From: a virus
Length of the DNA stretch: 39,896 bases
Virus record (IMG/VR): IMGVR_UViG_3300027749_000226
Location: 1 to 39,896 of that record
Direction: 5' to 3' (one strand)
Shown: piece by piece, positions 1 through 6,592 of the stretch
Position numbering within the stretch: the stretch's first letter is position 1
How the letters are laid out: each line of letters opens with the position of its first letter
The notes under the pieces: model-generated
The model's database searches: none
What the model was told of the DNA's origin: nothing
What the model saw: only the letters and a program-made list of their open reading frames with translations
Translations under genes and position numbers: made by a program

Positions 1-75
1 TCAAACCCCCTATCCCACTTTTCCGCATAACTCATTGCCCGACCAACCACTTATCCATTTAACCCCTTCTTACCC

Positions 76-89
76 GCTACCATGGTAGC
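76..89. repeat. 14-bp perfect palindrome
   Basis: GCTACCATGGTAGC reads the same on both strands. It lies in the gene-free left edge, downstream of the minus-strand gene at 204-575. It could be a protein-binding site or chance; nothing else supports a function. Confidence 0.35.
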
Positions 90-203
90 CCTTTTTCTTC
101 CGAGGCCCGTAAAACCGATTGCAGGGCGTCTGGCGTCGATTTGCACATGATTTGCGTGACTTACACAAACGACCGGTTTGCAGGCACTTACAAAACCACC
201 ATT

Positions 204-575
204 TCAGATGACTGATGCACCCAATTTGCACTTCAGGTATGCAGCCCACATTTTGGGGAACGGCTGCATTCGCTTCCACATGTAGGTGGAGCAGCCCCAT
301 TTCTCGCGACACCTCTGCTCCGCGAGCGCACGGGAGCGTGCGTTCACCGCACGATGCATATCGAGGTGCGTGCGACACATCATGTGCCCCGGCTCGGGCG
401 GGCAGTTGCACGCTTTGCACTGCCTGCGGTCCGCCCGTCGCCGACGCATGCGCTGATTGCTCGTGAGGTCCGACCGGAGCGTGTGCTCGTCCCAGATCCG
501 AATCCCCAGCGTTCCCGGTTGCACCATGTGCCGCCATTTCACTAGGCCGTGGCCCTTGGGGAGTTTTTCGCGCAT
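204..575 (-). CDS. Small Cys/His-rich zinc-ribbon-like protein
   Basis: A 123-residue basic protein. Its centre holds a CxxC then CxxH arrangement (CKAC, then CRTH about 12 residues later) inside an Arg-rich stretch. This is the layout of small zinc-ribbon proteins common in phages, which often bind nucleic acid. The open frame continues upstream to an ATG at 617, but those extra 14 residues look unlike a protein, so the ATG at 575 is preferred. It is the only minus-strand gene on the left side and is divergent from the early operon at 1333, so 576-1332 would hold the signals for both. An overlapping longer frame (70-681) shows no motif. Function is unknown; that the gene is real is moderately likely. 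Confidence 0.5.
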   Translation of the reverse strand: MREKLPKGHGLVKWRHMVQPGTLGIRIWDEHTLRSDLTSNQRMRRRRADRRQCKACNCPPEPGHMMCRTHLDMHRAVNARSRALAEQRCREKWGCSTYMWKRMQPFPKMWAAYLKCKLGASVI

Positions 576-617
576 CAGTGACCATGTGTGGGGGTGGAGG
601 GGGCTGCAACAACGCAT

Positions 618-1144
618 CAGCTCCGTGAGGCATTCTTTCCATGAGGTGCGTCACCGAAAACCAGTTTTTCTCGTGATGCATGCTCTTGAAACCTCTTACT
701 GTGGGAATATTATTTTCTATGACCTACCTCATGGAATTATTATTTTCTCGCGCAGAGAGTTAAAACAATATGCCTCTCTCAAAAAGGTGGTAATTTGCGC
801 CCCAACCCCTCGACCCGCACTAGGCCCGCAACCCCGCCAAACGCACCACGAAACTGTAATTGCCCCCACCCCAACAACTTATGGGAAATCGTACACGAAA
901 TGTGTTTATTTGCTCGCAAGCCACCCCCAACACACTACAACTGGTGGTAGGTTAGGGTTCAGGGTAGAAGGACGAGGGTCACCGACCCAAAGTTCTCCCC
1001 GATTTCCCTCCCTAAAACAGGTTGCCGAAACCCGCCCCATGTGCGGATGGAGATGGTGCAACGCGGCATGGTCACCGAAACGACTCGAACCGGCGAACCG
1101 GATGAAATCGAAAGGCATCAAATACATCAGGCGGGGTTGAGGTA
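618..1144. other. Gene-free stretch with AT-rich patch
   Basis: Both strands carry open frames here, but their translations are low-quality and motif-free, so I call no gene. The part from about 690 to 790 is much richer in A and T than the flanks. It contains two imperfect copies of GGAATATTATTTTCT (704-718 and 733-748, the second with one extra T). The position between the divergent gene at 204-575 and the early operon would suit promoters, operators or an origin. No sigma-70 promoter is convincing. Confidence 0.5.
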
Positions 1145-1315
1145 GCGCACAAGCGCGATGACTCACCCGCTCGCAAGCGAAACTACCCGGTGAGAGCGCC
1201 CAGCAGCGCGATGACCCGGCCAGCCAGAGCATCAGCTCTGTTTAGGATTCAGCCCAGCAATGGGCTGTTCCTCTCAGCACCCGGCCACGGGTTTTGAGAG
1301 GAGCAATCACGCTCC
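1145..1315 (+). promoter_or_regulatory. Chain of hairpins upstream of the first early gene
   Basis: Successive inverted repeats fill this stretch. GCGC/GCGC at 1145-1156; CTCACC/GGTGAG at 1162-1194 enclosing CGCT/AGCG; GCGC/GCGC at 1196-1209; CAGAGC/GCTCTG at 1225-1240; AGCCCA/TGGGCT with a GCAA loop at 1251-1266; a 10-bp stem 1267-1276/1295-1304 (one G-T pair) enclosing CCCG/CGGG; and GGAGC/GCTCC at 1300-1315. The last stem uses the same GGAGC as the 10-bp stem, so the two exclude each other, as in attenuators. The element ends 17 nt before the ATG at 1333. It could be a 5' leader, a small RNA or a DNA replication signal. Confidence 0.5.
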
Positions 1316-1332
1316 GCCAAAAACACAAAAAC

Positions 1333-1551
1333 ATGTCCTCCATCATCACCCTCACCGACACCTTCAATGGCCGCACGATCAGCCGCCATCGCACCGTCCG
1401 CGCCGCCGTCGAGGCCCGTCGCCGCCACCTCAGAGCGGTTCGCCGCTCCAACGGGGCGAATAGCTACCTCACCTACTCCATCCGGGCGGTCGATGGGTCG
1501 GATATTTCCGACGAGGTTTGCGCGGAAACGTGCGACCTCGATTGCCGCTAA
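1333..1551 (+). CDS. Small basic early protein, unknown function
   Basis: 72 residues. The N-terminal half is Arg-rich (an RxxRRRHLRAVRR-type stretch) and the C-terminus carries three cysteines. I do not recognise a family. The start is set by the ATG in AAAAACATGTCCTCC, which recurs at the starts of the genes at 2064 and 3187. A start at 1294 in the same frame would lie inside the hairpin region and is less likely. It is the first gene of the plus-strand early cluster. The Arg-rich helix could bind nucleic acid, but that is inference. Confidence 0.6.
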   Translation: MSSIITLTDTFNGRTISRHRTVRAAVEARRRHLRAVRRSNGANSYLTYSIRAVDGSDISDEVCAETCDLDCR

Positions 1552-1557
1552 TTTTCC

Positions 1558-1585
1558 TCAGTCCAACCATAAAACACAGTCCACC
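1558..1585 (+). promoter_or_regulatory. A-rich non-SD leader with TCAGTCCAA motif
   Basis: The gap before the ATG at 1586 contains TCAGTCCAA (1558-1566) and a second CAGTCCA just before the start, but no purine-rich Shine-Dalgarno sequence. The same motif occurs before the genes at 2064 and 3187. Confidence 0.4.
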
Positions 1586-2041
1586 ATGAAAAACGACCCC
1601 GTCTCCCGCTCTCAACCATTCGACCCCGTCTACTTCCGGCTGTTCGCCCTTTACGAGGGCAACCCGGCAGAGGCACGCCGGGTAGCCCACGCCCTCGCTA
1701 ACCACGAGGCAATGCACGGCAAGGCCGATACGCAGGCGCGGATCGACCAGATCTACGCCACGCTGGCGGAGGTTGGGCGCAACGCCGCCTACGCAGCCGC
1801 CATCCGCGACGCCGTCGCCGCCGACGCCGCCGTCCGCGACGCCGCCTCCGTCCGCGATGTCGCCGCCGCCGCCGCTTACCACGCCGCCGCCTACGCCCGC
1901 CTCTACGAGCGGAAGCACGCCAACGCCGCCAACGCCCGCGCCAACGCCGCCTACGCCGTCGCCGCCTCCGTCCGCGACGCCGCATACGACGCAGCCGACG
2001 CCGCATACGACGCCGCCGTCACCATTCCTCCAGTCCAGTAA
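1586..2041 (+). CDS. Ala-rich helical repeat protein
   Basis: 151 residues. Residues 1-70 look like an ordinary small helical domain. From about residue 70 the chain is dominated by alanine with regularly spaced Tyr, Asp, Arg and Val (AAYA, RDAA, YDAADAAYDAA), which predicts a long amphipathic helix or coiled coil. The DNA here is made of GCC-rich near repeats. The longest frame starts at 1367, inside the preceding gene; the ATG at 1586 is preferred because it follows the recurring TCAGTCCAA leader. Function unknown. The repeats may vary in length between relatives. Confidence 0.7.
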   Translation: MKNDPVSRSQPFDPVYFRLFALYEGNPAEARRVAHALANHEAMHGKADTQARIDQIYATLAEVGRNAAYAAAIRDAVAADAAVRDAASVRDVAAAAAYHAAAYARLYERKHANAANARANAAYAVAASVRDAAYDAADAAYDAAVTIPPVQ

Positions 2042-2063
2042 CGTCAGTCCAAACACAAAAAAC
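2041..2063 (+). promoter_or_regulatory. A-rich non-SD leader with ACGTCAGTCC motif
   Basis: ACGTCAGTCCAAAC begins on the last base of the previous stop codon and runs into an A-rich tract ending in AAAAAAC before the ATG at 2064. Nearly the same leader precedes the gene at 3187. There is no Shine-Dalgarno sequence. Confidence 0.45.
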
Positions 2064-3104
2064 ATGTCCTCCCTGTCCCGCCTCACCCGCCTCCTCAATG
2101 CCCGCCAGCGCACGCTCCTCGTCGGTCCCCCCGGCTGCGGAAAGACCGCGCTGGTCCTCGCCGCTGCTACCGCCTGCGGCTACAAGGTCGTCCTCTTCCG
2201 CACCAGCCTTGCGGAACGCGTCGACCTCGCAGGCTGCTACGTCCCCGACCTCGCGTCGGGGATCACCCGCGCCCTGCCCCTCGCGCTCCTCGCGGAGCTG
2301 AGGAACACCAACGTGCCGACCATCCTTTTCCTCGACGACCTCGGCCAAGCGCCCACCGACGTCCAAGCCGCGTGCATGACCCTGTTCGACGACGGCAGCA
2401 TCTCGCCCGAGGTGCTCATCTGGGGCGCGACGAACCGACCGGGAGACAAAAGCGGTGTCACCGCGCTCTGCGAGCCGTTGCGCTCCCGGTTCCACGTTGC
2501 ATTTGCCATTGCAACGCCGACCACGGAGTCGACCCCGAGCGGGCCGACCTACCTCTCGACATGGGCGGCTGCGGTCGAGGGTTGGCTCGACTGGGCCAGC
2601 GGGGAGGACTTCGACTCTGCCATCATCGCTTGGCACCGCAGCACGAGCGGGCGGACCCTCTATGCGTGGAAGCCCGCTGCGGACCCGGCGGCGAGGTTCC
2701 CCGACTTCCGGTCTTGGGCCACGGTCGGGCGGCTCTTCGCCGCTGGCATCACGGACCTCGACACGGTGAGCGCCGCGATCGGGCGCGGCACCGCCGCAGA
2801 ATTCCTCGCGTTCGCCGCGCTGGCCGACCAGCTCCCCACGCCCCAGCAGGTGTGGATGGACCCCGACGGTGCGCCCCTCCCCACCGAGCCCGCAGCCCAA
2901 TACCTCATCGCCACCATGCTGGGGCGGGCGTGCGAGCCCAAGTTCGCGGGTGCCTTCATCCGGTACATCAGCCGCCTGCCCCGGGTGCAGGGTGCGTTCG
3001 CTGCCCGCGACGCCTTCCGCCGGGTCGGTGCCCGGTTGGCGGGAAATAAGGAGTGGCAGACTTGGTTTTTGGCGAACCAAGAGCTGTTCGCAGTCGCAGT
3101 CTGA
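2064..3104 (+). CDS. MoxR-type AAA+ ATPase
   Basis: 346 residues of the AAA_5/MoxR type. Walker A GPPGCGKT is at 21-28, Walker B ILFLDDL at 87-93, sensor-1 asparagine in GATNRP at 121-126, and the arginine finger in PLRSRF near 138-143. MoxR ATPases are chaperone-like remodellers that work with VWA-domain partners, and a VWA/metallopeptidase gene lies two genes downstream (4029). The frame opens earlier (1773), but the upstream part overlaps the Ala-rich gene out of frame. The ATG at 2064 is preferred because it follows the leader motif and gives the expected short lead to Walker A. The target of the complex in phage infection is unknown. A strong hairpin follows the stop. Confidence 0.9.
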   Translation: MSSLSRLTRLLNARQRTLLVGPPGCGKTALVLAAATACGYKVVLFRTSLAERVDLAGCYVPDLASGITRALPLALLAELRNTNVPTILFLDDLGQAPTDVQAACMTLFDDGSISPEVLIWGATNRPGDKSGVTALCEPLRSRFHVAFAIATPTTESTPSGPTYLSTWAAAVEGWLDWASGEDFDSAIIAWHRSTSGRTLYAWKPAADPAARFPDFRSWATVGRLFAAGITDLDTVSAAIGRGTAAEFLAFAALADQLPTPQQVWMDPDGAPLPTEPAAQYLIATMLGRACEPKFAGAFIRYISRLPRVQGAFAARDAFRRVGARLAGNKEWQTWFLANQELFAVAV

Positions 3105-3113
3105 GACCTCATC

Positions 3114-3143
3114 GAGCCCATCAGCGCACGCGCTGATGGGCTC
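3114..3143 (+). terminator. 13-bp hairpin after the MoxR gene
   Basis: GAGCCCATCAGCG pairs perfectly with CGCTGATGGGCTC around a 4-nt loop, 9 nt after the stop codon. It is followed by TCTCTTC, only a weak T tract. It could be a terminator, an attenuator tuning expression of the downstream genes, or an mRNA-stabilising stem. Confidence 0.55.
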
Positions 3144-3165
3144 TCTTCAGTTCTCACTCAGTCAA

Positions 3166-3186
3166 ACGTCAGTCCAATCCAAAAAC
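3166..3186 (+). promoter_or_regulatory. A-rich non-SD leader with ACGTCAGTCC motif
   Basis: ACGTCAGTCCAATCC followed by AAAAAC sits directly before the ATG at 3187, matching the leader of the gene at 2064. The first nine coding bases (ATGTCCTCC) are also shared with the genes at 1333 and 2064. Confidence 0.45.
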
Positions 3187-4005
3187 ATGTCCTCCATCAC
3201 CTCGTCAGTCCCCTCCCACGCCAAGCTCTCCAGCAAAGCCATCATCGCCACCCTGAACGTCGGAGCATGGCGCACGGTCAAGCGCCACGCGGGCGAAACC
3301 GCCGCAGAAAACGCTCGGCACGGTCTCCGTGATGAGGCCCGGGTCGACGTCAAGATTTGTGCCCACCCGGCGCTTGAAGAAATCGCCCGCCTCCACGCCG
3401 AGGCTCGGGCGGACCACTACAGGTTAAGCCTCCCGGCTGCGGACAAGGGTCTGCGCCTCCTGCCCGGTGCTCGTCAGTTGGAACACGCCAATCTCATGGG
3501 CACCTACGCCTCGCGGATCGAGGCGTTGGTGGTCCAGTTCCTCGCCGACTACGACGCCGTGCGGGCGAGCGCCCCGGCCCGCCTCAACGGCCTTTACATC
3601 GCGAGCCAATGGCCGTCGCACGAAATCGTGAAGAGCAAATTCGCTTTCACGACTAGATATTTGTCGGTGCCCGACGTCGGCCAGTGGGCCGAGTGGCTCG
3701 CCGAGGCAGCCGGTGCGGCTCACGAGGAGCTGACTGAGCGCCTGCGCGACGCGGTGACCAAGGTCGCCCTCAAGCTCGCCGACCCCAAGAGCATCTTCCG
3801 CGACTCGCTGGTGAGCAACCTCGCCGACCTTCTTGCGCTGGTCCCTGATTTGAACCTCCGCGACGACCCCGCGATCACGGCGCTCGCCGCGCAGGCTGGA
3901 GAGCTGATCGAGTTCGACGCGGAGACCCTGCGGACGGACCCCATCGCCCGGGCAAACGTGGCCGACCGAGCCCAGCAGCTCGTCGGCCTTTTCGGCAACC
4001 TATAA
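3187..4005 (+). CDS. DUF3150-like protein of the MoxR/VWA operon
   Basis: 272 residues, mostly helical, with no catalytic motif that I can see. In phages and plasmids a protein of this size between a MoxR ATPase and a VWA/metallopeptidase gene is usually DUF3150. The assignment rests on that context and on the overall charged, helical composition, not on a decisive motif. It probably acts with its two neighbours, perhaps as adaptor or substrate carrier. The start at 3187 follows the recurring leader. The in-frame ATG at 2869 lies inside the MoxR gene and is rejected. Confidence 0.65.
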   Translation: MSSITSSVPSHAKLSSKAIIATLNVGAWRTVKRHAGETAAENARHGLRDEARVDVKICAHPALEEIARLHAEARADHYRLSLPAADKGLRLLPGARQLEHANLMGTYASRIEALVVQFLADYDAVRASAPARLNGLYIASQWPSHEIVKSKFAFTTRYLSVPDVGQWAEWLAEAAGAAHEELTERLRDAVTKVALKLADPKSIFRDSLVSNLADLLALVPDLNLRDDPAITALAAQAGELIEFDAETLRTDPIARANVADRAQQLVGLFGNL

Positions 4006-4028
4006 CGCAACCTGAACCCTGTTTTACC

Positions 4029-5345
4029 ATGAATACCCAACTGAAAATCGACCGCGCCCGCTACTGGGCTCTCTCCCACCCGACTGCCGTTTTCTATGGG
4101 AGTCTCTCGCAGAATCTCGCCGACGTCATCGACGAAAAGACCCCGACGGCCTCGACCAACGGCAAAGTGATCCGCTGGAACCCGGCCAAGGTCGAGGCAT
4201 GGACGGACGAGGAAGTCCGGTTCGTCCTCCTCCACGAGACCCTCCACTGCGCTCACGGGCATTTTTGGCGGCTCCCGGTCAACGCGGACGGCAACCGCGC
4301 AGGTGACTACGCGATCAACGCTGTGCTCTCGACCATCCCCGGCACCAAGATGCCCGAGGGTGGTCTGCTCGACGAGCAGTTCGACTGCCTCGCGGAGGAG
4401 GAGATTCTGGCCCGCCTGCTCCGCACCAAGCAGCCGCCGCAACCCGGCAAGCCGGACGATGCCAAGCCCGAGGACGGCGCGGGCGGCGACCCCGGCGAGT
4501 GCGGTGGGTTCGAAGCTCCCGCTCCCGACGCTCCCGCTCCCGACGCTCCCGCTCCCGACGCTCCCGCTCCCGCCCCCGACGCTTCCGAGGCTCCCGCCCC
4601 CGGCGGCGAGGGCGAGGGCGAGGGCGACGACGGCAAGGGCGACGACGGCAAGGGCGACGACGCCCCCGGCAAGGGCGACGACGGCATCGCCCCGGCGGCG
4701 ACGCTCCGCGAGCAGTGGGAGCGCAACCTCGTGCAGGCCGACCAAGCCCGCCGTGCGGCTGGTTGTGGTGATCTGCCCGCCGACCTTCAGCGGCTGGTGG
4801 ATGCGGTCAAGGCCGAGACGGCCATCGACTGGCGGCAGGAGACCGCCGAGTTCCTGCGCTCCGCGATTGCGACGCGCAACGATTGGACCCGGTCGGCTCG
4901 CCGCCATGCGCTGGCTGCGACGATCATCCCGCGCCGCCGCGTCAATAACGTCGGCACGGTGGTCATCGTCCGCGACACGAGCGGGTCGATCGACGGTCGG
5001 ATTCTGAGCGAGTTCAACGCTCAGGTCGAGGCGTCGATCGCGGACCTCGGCTGCGAGGTGCTGCTGATCGATGCCGACTCCCGGGTGGCTGCGGAGTATC
5101 GCATCGGCCCGGGCGACGAGATCCCGGGCGAGGCGAAGGGCGGCGGCGGCACCGACTTTCGGCCCGTGTTTGCGCGGGTGCAGGAGTTGGCCGACGAGGG
5201 CGAGACGTTCGCCGGTCTGGTTTATCTCACGGACCTCGACGGCCCCGAGCCCACCATCGCCGAGGTCGGCGACCTGCCCGTGCTCTGGGTCTGTACGACG
5301 GAGTCGGTCGCCGACACGGGTCGGACAATCGCGATTGAGGTTTGA
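4029..5345 (+). CDS. Metallopeptidase-like / VWA protein (DUF2201 type)
   Basis: 438 residues in three parts. The N-terminal domain (about 1-130) carries HETLHCAHGH at 69-78, an HExxH zinc-peptidase motif, with a conserved AGDYAIN later. Residues 150-220 are a low-complexity linker of Pro-Ala-Asp repeats followed by Gly-Asp-Lys repeats. The C-terminal domain (from about 305) is VWA-like, with the metal-binding MIDAS motif DTSGS at 316-320 and GGTDF at 374-378. The architecture matches the DUF2201 family, the VWA partner of MoxR ATPases. With the genes at 2064 and 3187 it likely forms an ATP-driven remodelling or proteolytic machine. Whether the HExxH site is active cannot be told from sequence alone. 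Confidence 0.85.
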   Translation: MNTQLKIDRARYWALSHPTAVFYGSLSQNLADVIDEKTPTASTNGKVIRWNPAKVEAWTDEEVRFVLLHETLHCAHGHFWRLPVNADGNRAGDYAINAVLSTIPGTKMPEGGLLDEQFDCLAEEEILARLLRTKQPPQPGKPDDAKPEDGAGGDPGECGGFEAPAPDAPAPDAPAPDAPAPAPDASEAPAPGGEGEGEGDDGKGDDGKGDDAPGKGDDGIAPAATLREQWERNLVQADQARRAAGCGDLPADLQRLVDAVKAETAIDWRQETAEFLRSAIATRNDWTRSARRHALAATIIPRRRVNNVGTVVIVRDTSGSIDGRILSEFNAQVEASIADLGCEVLLIDADSRVAAEYRIGPGDEIPGEAKGGGGTDFRPVFARVQELADEGETFAGLVYLTDLDGPEPTIAEVGDLPVLWVCTTESVADTGRTIAIEV

Positions 5346-5349
5346 GCAA

Positions 5350-5375
5350 GAGCCCTCCTCCCCGGGGGAGGGCTC
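5350..5375 (+). terminator. GC-rich hairpin after the VWA gene
   Basis: GAGCCCTCC pairs with GGAGGGCTC around an 8-nt GC-rich loop, 5 nt after the stop codon. CTCTCAACTCTT follows. It resembles the hairpin at 3114 (both start GAGCCC and end GGGCTC), and the pair brackets the DUF3150 and VWA genes. Confidence 0.55.
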
Positions 5376-5387
5376 CTCTCAACTCTT

Positions 5388-5603
5388 ATGACTACCATAA
5401 TTTTTAATGGCCACGGCTACGGCTACGGCTACGGCTACGGCAACGGCTACAGCGGCGACGGCGGCGGCTACGGCAACGGCGACGGCTACAGCGGCAACGG
5501 CTACAGCGGCGACGGCGGCGACGGCGACGGCTCCGGCGTTTTCGCCCGACGCGCTGACGACCCACTCGTCGCGCTCACAGCTCTTGATTTTTCACGTCAG
5601 TAA
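5388..5603 (+). CDS. Gly/Tyr-rich low-complexity small protein
   Basis: 71 residues. Residues 8-52 are almost entirely Gly, Tyr, Asp, Asn and Ser in GY, GDGG and GYSG units, encoded by tandem GGCTAC/GGCGAC hexamers. The tail (about 53-71) is ordinary sequence. The start is the ATG 12 nt after the hairpin. The overlapping frame from 5407 encodes only Ala-Thr repeats and is taken as a shadow. The composition resembles disordered, phase-separating or adhesive peptides, but no function can be assigned. Expression is not certain. Confidence 0.45.
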   Translation: MTTIIFNGHGYGYGYGYGNGYSGDGGGYGNGDGYSGNGYSGDGGDGDGSGVFARRADDPLVALTALDFSRQ

Positions 5604-5624
5604 AAAACAAACAAAGTACGCACC
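5594..5624 (+). promoter_or_regulatory. A-rich non-SD leader with ACGTCAGT motif
   Basis: ACGTCAGT (5594-5601) overlaps the stop codon of the Gly/Tyr-rich gene and is followed by an A-rich tract before the ATG at 5625. It is the most distant copy of the early-gene leader motif. Confidence 0.35.
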
Positions 5625-5894
5625 ATGAATAACAACATCACCACAACCGGTTGGCACATTGTCGTCGTCGATAGCGGATTCGTCTTCTGCGGCGACTGCG
5701 TCAATGACGGCAGCACGCTCGTCCTCACCAACGTCAAACAGCTTCGCCAGTGGGGCACGAGCAAGGGGCTCGGCGAACTGGTGTCCGGCCCGACGAAGAA
5801 GACCATCATGGACCCGATCCCATCGGTGATCGTGCCGTTGGCCCGGGTAATTTTCACGATCCCCGTGAACTCCAACGTGTGGGGGAAAATTTGA
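5625..5894 (+). CDS. DUF6948-like small protein
   Basis: 89 residues, beta-rich. The middle carries RQWGTSKGLGEL, then a GPTKKTxxDPxPSVxVP segment. This resembles DUF6948-type phage proteins, which have a WGTxxGLGEL core and a conserved DP. The function of that family is not known. The ATG at 5625 follows the leader motif and leaves a 21-nt gap from the previous stop. The family name is given from memory of the motif and should be treated as likely, not certain. Confidence 0.7.
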   Translation: MNNNITTTGWHIVVVDSGFVFCGDCVNDGSTLVLTNVKQLRQWGTSKGLGELVSGPTKKTIMDPIPSVIVPLARVIFTIPVNSNVWGKI

Positions 5895-5919
5895 ACCCAG
5901 ACCTCGAACGTAACCACAT

Positions 5920-6504
5920 ATGAAATACAACCCAATCATCCCAACGTTCCTCGCCACGCTTGGGTGGGCTGAAGACGACCTGATCGGTGAATTCGGTCGC
6001 CGCAGCCTAGACGTGCCCAACAAGAACCAACCCCGACTCCGCGTCTCCCTCCCGAAAACACGTTTGGGGTGGGACGGTGACGGAGCCCGATTCGTGCTCT
6101 CGGCCCCTAACACGAAACTGCCGAGAACCACGATCGACACCAATCACCCGCTCTGGCAGAAGCACGCTTTCGTCTTCGTCACGAAGGCGACCTTCGCCTT
6201 GCAGGAATTGGCCGCGACCGAGGAAAAGGCCCGGGCTTGGTCGAAGGCGGAAGACCTTCGCCTCAAGCGCGAAAAGTCGGAAGCCCTCTCGCACCTCAAC
6301 CTCACCCCGCTACAGGTGAGCGACCTCGACCGGCTTGCAACCGTGTCGGTGGGCCATAGCGGGTCGGGGCAGGCTGGCACGCTGGTCTTGGCGCTCAAAT
6401 ATCGGCCCCCGCTCGAAGAGGGGGTCTTCCCCGTCGCCCTCCGCACGGCGAAGATTCTTGCGCTGACGGACTTTTTGCGGGCCGAGGGTTGGTTTTTGAG
6501 TTGA
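5920..6504 (+). CDS. Hypothetical protein, unrecognised
   Basis: 194 residues. The N-terminal half is mixed alpha/beta. Residues about 90-125 form a charged helix rich in Lys, Glu and Arg, possibly a short coiled coil, and the C-terminus is hydrophobic and ends in WFLS. I see no catalytic motif. It is the last gene before the primase operon and has a short leader without a Shine-Dalgarno sequence (CATATGAAA start). Its codon use and GC content match its neighbours, so the gene is probably real. Confidence 0.75.
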   Translation: MKYNPIIPTFLATLGWAEDDLIGEFGRRSLDVPNKNQPRLRVSLPKTRLGWDGDGARFVLSAPNTKLPRTTIDTNHPLWQKHAFVFVTKATFALQELAATEEKARAWSKAEDLRLKREKSEALSHLNLTPLQVSDLDRLATVSVGHSGSGQAGTLVLALKYRPPLEEGVFPVALRTAKILALTDFLRAEGWFLS

Positions 6505-6534
6505 CCGCAAGCGGAGCGGGGAGCAGGACACGGT

Positions 6535-6576
6535 GGGGCGCACGTTATGCATATCCGGTTATGCGTTATGCGCCCC
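6535..6576 (+). promoter_or_regulatory. Nested hairpin with GTTATGC repeats before the primase operon
   Basis: GGGGCGCA (6535-6542) pairs with TGCGCCCC (6569-6576), and inside it GCATA pairs with TATGC around TCCGGT. Three copies of GTTATGC lie at 6544-6550, 6558-6564 and 6565-6571, spaced by 14 and 7 bases. It is 16 nt before the next start codon. It may be an operator, a translational control stem or an origin iteron cluster. Confidence 0.45.
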
Positions 6577-6592
6577 GCCCCGTCTATCACCC

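Noticed and set aside
457-1140. 227-codon plus-strand frame
   Set aside because: It overlaps the likely zinc-ribbon gene and the AT-rich patch, and the translation has no domain-like composition.
1070-1150. tRNA-like stretch on the minus strand (GGTTCGAGTC and a CCA-like end)
   Set aside because: The bases around the T-loop-like sequence do not form a five-pair T stem, and no matching acceptor 5' strand or D arm is found.
1153-1194. Possible hammerhead-ribozyme core (GATGA ... GAAA)
   Set aside because: The first core reads GCGATGA and not CTGATGA, and the stems needed around the cleavage site are not present.
906-1232. 108-codon minus-strand frame in the gene-free region
   Set aside because: The translation is rich in Ser, Arg, Cys and His without motif, overlaps the hairpin region and looks like random GC-rich sequence.
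3720-4907. 395-codon minus-strand frame opposite the DUF3150-like and VWA genes
   Set aside because: The translation is Gly/Ala/Leu-rich and motif-free; the plus frame has HExxH and MIDAS motifs.
5407-5628. Frame coding almost only Ala-Thr repeats
   Set aside because: It is the shifted reading of the hexamer repeats; the Gly/Tyr-rich frame has the better start and its own ordinary C-terminus.
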